This document shows, piece by piece, positions 5,275 to 8,930 of a stretch of DNA of 8,930 nt. The stretch lies in NCBI GenBank assembly GCA_027066935.1, contig JAMOMX010000323.1, positions 1 through 8,930 of the forward strand. Direction: 5' to 3'. Numbering within the stretch: position 1 is the first letter of the stretch; each line of letters begins with the position of its first letter. Position numbers and translations under genes: made by a program. Under the pieces are notes generated by a model. That model ran no database searches, was not told the origin of the DNA, and worked only from the letters and a program-made list of their open reading frames with translations. This stretch comes from Sulfurimonas sp. (GTDB taxonomy: Bacteria; Campylobacterota; Campylobacteria; Campylobacterales; Sulfurimonadaceae).

Positions 5275-5927
5275 AAATAACTCTTTATAGTTTTTAAATC
5301 ATTAAATGATGTTTTTTTATTTTCAGGATTTCTAAGTAAATAATTAGGATGTTCTATAGGTATTAGCTTATAATTTTTGAAATCTATAACATGGCCCCTA
5401 ACATTTTGAAAATCTTCATCTTCATCTATAATTTTAGCATAAGCATCTTTGCCTAAGGTTACAATTATTTTTGGCTTGATAAATTCTATTTGAGAATAAA
5501 GATAATTTTTGCAAGATTCCCATTCTGATGAAGATGGTGTATTGGAGTTTAGAGTTTTGCATTTTATAGCATGTGTAAAATATACTTCATCAATATTTAA
5601 TTTTAAAACTTTTTCTATCATATCTTTTAGCATTTTTCCTGAACGACCTGTATAATAGCCATTTGTACTATCGTCATTTGAAGATACACTAAAATCAATT
5701 ATCATTAAATTGGCATCTGTATCTCCATAACCACACATACTTTGATTTCTTGATTTACTTAAGTCACAAAGGTGGCATGAAAAAATATTATTATTTAATT
5801 CCTTCATGCTTAAAGGTTTTTCATTAAACATGTTTTCATTGATAGAAAACTGATCAATATATTTAAATCCAATTGATTTTAGTAGATATAAATTTTGTAG
5901 TAATGCTAAATTTTGATATGATTTCAA
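5271..5927 (-). CDS. Uracil-DNA glycosylase family 4-like protein with altered catalytic motif
   Basis: The product has 218 residues. Four cysteines in family-4 positions, C51-x2-C54 (SCHLCDLSKSR), C123 (HAIKC) and C139 (ESC), should bind a 4Fe-4S cluster. The GRSGKMLKDMI segment (94-104), the strand IIVTLGKDAY and the C-terminal EHPNYLLRNP box with its HP pair (193-194) fit the uracil-DNA glycosylase fold. The expected GEAPG motif, however, reads DFSVS (78-82), so the residues that normally activate water are gone. It may excise another base with other residues, or only bind DNA. The start is a TTG at 5927, supported by TAAGG about six bases upstream; the first internal Met is at 33. It overlaps the next gene by four bases. 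Confidence 0.88.
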   Translation of the reverse strand: MKSYQNLALLQNLYLLKSIGFKYIDQFSINENMFNEKPLSMKELNNNIFSCHLCDLSKSRNQSMCGYGDTDANLMIIDFSVSSNDDSTNGYYTGRSGKMLKDMIEKVLKLNIDEVYFTHAIKCKTLNSNTPSSSEWESCKNYLYSQIEFIKPKIIVTLGKDAYAKIIDEDEDFQNVRGHVIDFKNYKLIPIEHPNYLLRNPENKKTSFNDLKTIKSYL

Positions 5928-5991
5928 GAATAACCTTAGTTTAATATAAGTATATATAAAAATCGGTTAATTATTTCTTTATAAAAGATTG

Positions 5992-7050
5992 TTATGGTTT
6001 TGGGGTATCCCCTCTTTTATACTCTTTTTTTTGATGGCAAATAGGATTACAAGAACCACCATCTAGCGTTTTTAAATATTTCAAATTAAATTTAGCTCTT
6101 CCAAAATTTGTTTTTTCTTTTAACAACGGAATATCATCTTTTACAGCATGAAATTCATGACAAGTCCCACAAGTTATAGATGAATTTTGCACATGAATAG
6201 TGTGTAAGTTTTTATCTTTATTTCTAAATTTAGTAAAAGTTGTAGTAAATCTTTGAGTTATTTTTTCACTATCATGACAATTGAAACATAAATAATTTTC
6301 TGGTTTGAATTTTGCAGTACTTTTTTCAGGATATTTACCCCTAAGCATTCTTGGATTATTAGAGCCGTGTGGATTATGGCAACCTGTACAATCTCCAGCG
6401 ATTATTGGGCCATGCCATTTATCATTGTTTTTTAAGTGTTCTTCCATATTTAAAAGAGGTTTTCCATCTTCATCTCTAATAAGTGTTTTGTTGTGACAAG
6501 AGAGACAAAGCTCTTTAGTGCTATCTACTCTTAACATTTTAGGTCTTGTAGTTCCGTGAGGATCATGACAAGCAAAACATCCTCCATTAGCTGCATCAAT
6601 TGCGCCATGTTTATTTTTAGAGTTTTTTATCCATTGTGCTTTTTCGGTATGACAACCTAAACAAAGATCTGCTCTTTTATCTGCTTTAAGTCTGTATTGA
6701 ATATCACCAGAATGTGGATCATGACAACCTGTACATGATTGTTTTACAGGTGGGTGTACATTTTTATCTTCTTGAAGAAGTATCTCTTTTGAAGTATGAC
6801 AAAAGACACATAATTTAGGACCATTTTCCATTCTTAGTAATTTATCATTATTGTTATAAAAACTATGACAATTATTGCAAGAACCCATTTTTACAGGTAT
6901 GTGAAAATATTTTTTATTTTTACCCATATCGTGACACTCTACACAGTTACTACCATCTTCTTTGGAGTGCTCATAAGTATTGGTTTTTATTTCAGCCTGC
7001 AAACAAGCAAAACCAAAAAAAAGAAAAATTATTAATATTGAGTTTTTCAT
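5992..7050 (-). CDS. Periplasmic multiheme cytochrome c, 11 heme sites
   Basis: The product has 352 residues. A signal peptide (1-19, MKNSILIIFLFFGFACLQA) sends it to the periplasm. Ten CXXCH heme-binding sites start at residues 36, 58, 81, 106, 130, 158, 182, 221, 255 and 294. An eleventh, C334-NPI-C338-H339, has three residues between the cysteines. Several sites read CHDPHG or CHNPHG in paired repeats, the doubled-CXXCH arrangement of cytochrome c3/c7-like electron carriers. It should move electrons between inner-membrane quinol oxidation and a periplasmic or outer-membrane acceptor, but the partner is not in the window. MtrA/DmsE decahemes are similar in length but lack this pairing. The ribosome binding site is weak (only AGG some way upstream), yet the signal peptide supports the start. 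Confidence 0.93.
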   Translation of the reverse strand: MKNSILIIFLFFGFACLQAEIKTNTYEHSKEDGSNCVECHDMGKNKKYFHIPVKMGSCNNCHSFYNNNDKLLRMENGPKLCVFCHTSKEILLQEDKNVHPPVKQSCTGCHDPHSGDIQYRLKADKRADLCLGCHTEKAQWIKNSKNKHGAIDAANGGCFACHDPHGTTRPKMLRVDSTKELCLSCHNKTLIRDEDGKPLLNMEEHLKNNDKWHGPIIAGDCTGCHNPHGSNNPRMLRGKYPEKSTAKFKPENYLCFNCHDSEKITQRFTTTFTKFRNKDKNLHTIHVQNSSITCGTCHEFHAVKDDIPLLKEKTNFGRAKFNLKYLKTLDGGSCNPICHQKKEYKRGDTPKP

Positions 7051-7080
7051 CTTATTTATTACCTAATTGTCATTTTAGTT

Positions 7081-7086
7081 AGTATA
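7081..7086 (-). promoter_or_regulatory. Candidate -10 box of the cytochrome gene
   Basis: Read on the minus strand, TATACT lies about 30 bases before the ATG at 7050. There is no good -35 box 17 bases upstream, which is normal for Campylobacterota housekeeping promoters. The perfect palindrome at 7086-7103 lies directly upstream, where a regulator could act. This is prediction by pattern only. Confidence 0.35.
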
Positions 7087-7103
7087 AAAATCATATGATT
7101 TTT
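7086..7103. promoter_or_regulatory. 18-base palindrome upstream of the cytochrome gene
   Basis: AAAAATCATATGATTTTT is perfectly self-complementary, and with one mismatch the symmetry extends to 7083-7106. It lies in the 97-base gap between the DjlA-like gene and the cytochrome gene, just upstream of the candidate -10 box, as expected of an operator. Alternatively it forms a weak AT hairpin. No known regulator consensus is recognised. Confidence 0.4.
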
Positions 7104-7147
7104 TTACGGGAGAATTATAACTTAATTTTAGATTTTAAAGCAAAAAA

Positions 7148-8011
7148 TTATTTTTTTAACTCTTTTAAAACCTCATAAGCTTGATTTATCTCTTGAGTTT
7201 TGGCAGTAGCTTCTTCTATATATGTTGCATCTTTATCTTGAGATTTTATAATATCGGGATGATATTGACGCACAAGCTTTCTATATGTTTTTTTAATGGT
7301 ACTAATATCATCACTCTCCTTTACCCCTAAAATTTCACAAGCTTCTTGAAGATTAATGGTTTGTTTTTTATTTTTTATCATATTTTCAAACTTAGAGACC
7401 ATTAATCTGTATTCATCAAGAGTAATATTCAACTCATACACAATTTCTTTTAAAACTCTATCCTCATCAGAGCCAATTTCATTATCTATAAACGCAAGTT
7501 GAATTAAAAACTCTACAAATTGCATTCGCTTGAATTTACTACGTCCAAGTAACTTATTTAAAAGTTGCGCTATCTCTTTTGTGTTGTCATCTCTCTCTTT
7601 TTCTTCATTAAAAATTTCTTTTAAAATATTTTTTACTTTATCTTTATTTGGAAATATTTTAGAAATATCATCAAACATGATTCCTATGAGCTGTGCCTCT
7701 AGCTCCTGTATCCTTCCATCTGCTTTTGCAACTTTTGCAACAAGTGCAATAAAGAGTCCCAATTCACTCTTTCTAAATAATTCTTTGGAACTTGCAATTT
7801 TTTTTAACTTGTTTTTGATATATACTTTATATAGTTTAAATGCAACATATATAGAAGCTATGACGGAGAGTGTTACCAAAATATTTACGATAAATATATA
7901 GTAAAATAGTATCAATATTATTGATATTAGTGCCCATTTTTTAAATTGAATCATTTTATCTCGTTTATTATGTTTTGGTATTAGATTTCTTACTTTTTGG
8001 GCTTTTATCAT
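7148..8011 (-). CDS. DjlA-like membrane protein with TerB and J domains
   Basis: The product has 287 residues as given. One hydrophobic stretch of about 26-60 anchors it in the inner membrane. A TerB-like helical domain follows, with two acidic loops, AKADGRI (95-101) and IDNEIG (175-180), as in the metal-binding TerB/DjlA fold. The C-terminal J domain (about 220-287) carries the HPD tripeptide at 251-253 (RQYHPD) needed to stimulate DnaK ATPase. The architecture matches DjlA, a membrane co-chaperone facing the cytosol. The start is uncertain: the ATG at 8011 has a poor ribosome binding site, while Met20 (ATG at 7954) has GAG nearby and would place the membrane segment at the very N-terminus, as in E. 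coli DjlA. The protein may thus be 268 residues. Its neighbours do not suggest a specific client. Confidence 0.9.
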   Translation of the reverse strand: MIKAQKVRNLIPKHNKRDKMIQFKKWALISIILILFYYIFIVNILVTLSVIASIYVAFKLYKVYIKNKLKKIASSKELFRKSELGLFIALVAKVAKADGRIQELEAQLIGIMFDDISKIFPNKDKVKNILKEIFNEEKERDDNTKEIAQLLNKLLGRSKFKRMQFVEFLIQLAFIDNEIGSDEDRVLKEIVYELNITLDEYRLMVSKFENMIKNKKQTINLQEACEILGVKESDDISTIKKTYRKLVRQYHPDIIKSQDKDATYIEEATAKTQEINQAYEVLKELKK

Positions 8012-8071
8012 TCTGTTCTTGACACAGAATCTAGTTTTTAAGGCTATGCAAGAAGGTTAGTTAATAAGATG

Positions 8072-8099
8072 CTATAAAGAGCTCTATAGCTCTTTATAG
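8072..8099 (-). terminator. Hairpin after the superoxide reductase gene
   Basis: CTATAAAGAGC (8072-8082) and GCTCTTTATAG (8089-8099) form a perfect 11-bp stem around a six-base loop, starting at the base after the stop codon of the gene at 8100. It is placed as a terminator, but no clear T-tract follows on either strand. It may act as a weak terminator or as a 3'-end stabiliser of the transcript. Confidence 0.55.
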
Positions 8100-8486
8100 T
8101 TATTCAGTTACTTCTATAGCAACCTCTGTAGATTCCCAAATACCATGTTTGGTACAATAGCCGTGTGCAGTTAAACGCAATTTTTTACCAGTTGGTCTGA
8201 TGTTGAAAGTTACTTCAGTATGAGATTTTTCATTTCCTAATGTACCTGGAATAAAAGTAGTCATTGCTAATTTAGTATCACCATTAAAAAGAGTGATACT
8301 TTCAATATAATGGTCAAAATCATCTGGATGAGTATATTCTTGTCCCATTTTTACATTAACAGCAAGCATTTCACCTTTTTTAGCAGTACCATTAACCGTT
8401 ATAAATGGAGAGTGTCGGTCTATTAAATCTTTTTTAGCTTCACGCTCTACATTATCTATATTTTCGTATTTATTAATCTTTGGCAT
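8100..8486 (-). CDS. Superoxide reductase (class II/neelaredoxin type)
   Basis: The product has 128 residues, the size of a one-iron superoxide reductase without the N-terminal desulforedoxin domain. It should reduce superoxide to hydrogen peroxide in the cytosol without making oxygen, a common defence in anaerobes and microaerobes. The Fe(His)4Cys ligands are visible: H25 (RHSPFI), H53 (YTHPDD), H59 (FDHYIES), C111 and H114 (GYCTKHGIWE). The glutamate-lysine pair usually just before the first ligand histidine (EKHxP) is replaced by Asp23-Arg24, keeping the charges. The start is supported by AAAGGAT about six bases before the ATG. It is transcribed away from glyS, has a candidate -10 box at 8517-8522 and ends in a hairpin, so it is probably its own transcription unit. 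The electron donor is not in the window. Confidence 0.93.
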   Translation of the reverse strand: MPKINKYENIDNVEREAKKDLIDRHSPFITVNGTAKKGEMLAVNVKMGQEYTHPDDFDHYIESITLFNGDTKLAMTTFIPGTLGNEKSHTEVTFNIRPTGKKLRLTAHGYCTKHGIWESTEVAIEVTE

Positions 8487-8516
8487 TTTCTATCCTTTAG
8501 TTTTTTTAATTTTAGT

Positions 8517-8522
8517 ATTGTA
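8517..8522 (-). promoter_or_regulatory. Candidate -10 box of the superoxide reductase gene
   Basis: TACAAT on the minus strand lies 31 bases before the start codon. No -35 box is recognisable, as usual in Campylobacterota. A TGTTAACA palindrome (8533-8540) is just upstream. Confidence 0.35.
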
Positions 8523-8562
8523 CCTACAAAAATGTTAACAAATATATAAATGAGAGTTTATT

Positions 8563-8578
8563 TATCTTATTTAAGATA
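8563..8578. promoter_or_regulatory. Inverted repeat in the sor-glyS divergent gap
   Basis: TATCTTA (8563-8569) and TAAGATA (8572-8578) are perfectly complementary arms with two bases between them. The site lies in the 163-base gap between the divergent superoxide reductase and glyS genes, some 40 bases upstream of the reductase -10 candidate, a place where an activator or repressor could sit. No regulator consensus is recognised, and AT-rich gaps produce such repeats by chance. Confidence 0.35.
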
Positions 8579-8649
8579 TATTTAAATTTATGATTTTTTA
8601 ACATATAAATGGATAAAATCGCGCTAACATAATCATAAAAGAGTATACA

Positions 8650-8930
8650 ATGCTAAAATCACTATTGATAGAGATAGGTGTAGAAGAGCTTCCAGCAATT
8701 CCACTTTTAAAAGAGTTAAGAAATATTGAACGCAAATATGTAGATATTTTAGAAAAACATACACTTTTGGGTGAATTTGAATTTTATTATACACCTCGTC
8801 GTTTAGTTATTTGGCATCCAGAATTTAAGACATCTCAAGATGATAGTGTTGAGGAGTTTTTTGGTGCTCCTGTTGCTGTTGCATTTAAAGATGGAGTTGC
8901 TACTCCTGCTGCAAAAGGTTTTGCTAAAAA
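8650..8930 (+). CDS. glyS: Glycyl-tRNA synthetase beta subunit (3' end outside window)
   Basis: Only the first 93 codons are in the window and the frame is open to the edge. The opening MLKSLLIEIGVEELPAIPL is the conserved N-terminus of bacterial GlyS, followed by FYYTPRRLVIW and later FFGAPVAVAF and TPAAKGFAK, all in the usual order. The beta chain, about 670-700 residues when complete, binds tRNA-Gly and works with the GlyQ alpha chain as an alpha2-beta2 enzyme that charges glycine; GlyQ is not in view. The ATG at 8650 is the only sensible start, although the ribosome binding site (AAAAGAG) is weak. A -10-like GATAAAAT lies at 8612-8619. The gene is divergent from the superoxide reductase gene, with 163 bases between the start codons. 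Confidence 0.96.
   Translation, partial: MLKSLLIEIGVEELPAIPLLKELRNIERKYVDILEKHTLLGEFEFYYTPRRLVIWHPEFKTSQDDSVEEFFGAPVAVAFKDGVATPAAKGFAK

Noticed and set aside
5992..7050. MtrA/DmsE-type decaheme conduit protein
   Set aside because: The length is similar, but the paired CHDPHG-type repeats and eleven sites fit the doubled-CXXCH c3/c7-like group, and no MtrB-like porin is next to it.
7530..7901. 123-codon + strand frame opposite the djlA-like gene
   Set aside because: It mirrors the TerB region of a well-supported gene, and its low-complexity hydrophobic product fits an antisense shadow.

Overview
The window is AT-rich (roughly 70% A+T by eye) and looks like the chromosome of a Campylobacterota (epsilonproteobacterial) species, most like the Sulfurimonas/Sulfurovum/Arcobacter group. 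The grounds are codon use, a separate glycyl-tRNA synthetase beta chain, a class II-type superoxide reductase, a many-heme periplasmic cytochrome c and a TerB/J-domain membrane protein. The assignment is by gene content and style only; no database was searched.

Layout. At 2-2286 on + lies a transglutaminase-fold protein, cut by the left window edge, translationally coupled (TAATG) to a soluble GGDEF-EAL protein whose GGDEF motif is degenerate and whose EAL residues look intact. At 2287-3609 lies an accessory patch: an intact yafQ-dinJ toxin-antitoxin operon on the minus strand with a strong promoter/operator, surrounded by debris. The debris is two extra broken 5' ends of the thioesterase gene ybgC, a broken second yafQ, the 3' end of an IS21-type istB, and a possible REP-like hairpin. 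The intact ybgC follows at 3610-3987.

From 3973 to 8486 all genes are on the minus strand. In transcription order they are: superoxide reductase with a hairpin right after its stop codon; a DjlA-like membrane J protein; an 11-heme cytochrome c; a family-4-like uracil-DNA glycosylase with an altered catalytic motif; and, overlapping it by 4 bases, a secreted protein with a periplasmic-binding-protein-like fold that ends convergently inside the last codons of ybgC. The last gene, divergent from the superoxide reductase and running off the right edge, is glyS.

How they fit together. Most of the window is housekeeping and respiration or oxygen-defence genes in small units. The part that stands out is 2361-3640. 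Three versions of the ybgC start stand in a row in the same orientation, and the two broken ones flank the toxin-antitoxin operon. Their first eight codons differ from the intact gene almost only at synonymous positions, so the broken copies look like remains of other functional ybgC alleles rather than recent slips. This points to the ybgC 5' end as a repeated insertion or recombination site for small toxin-antitoxin cassettes.
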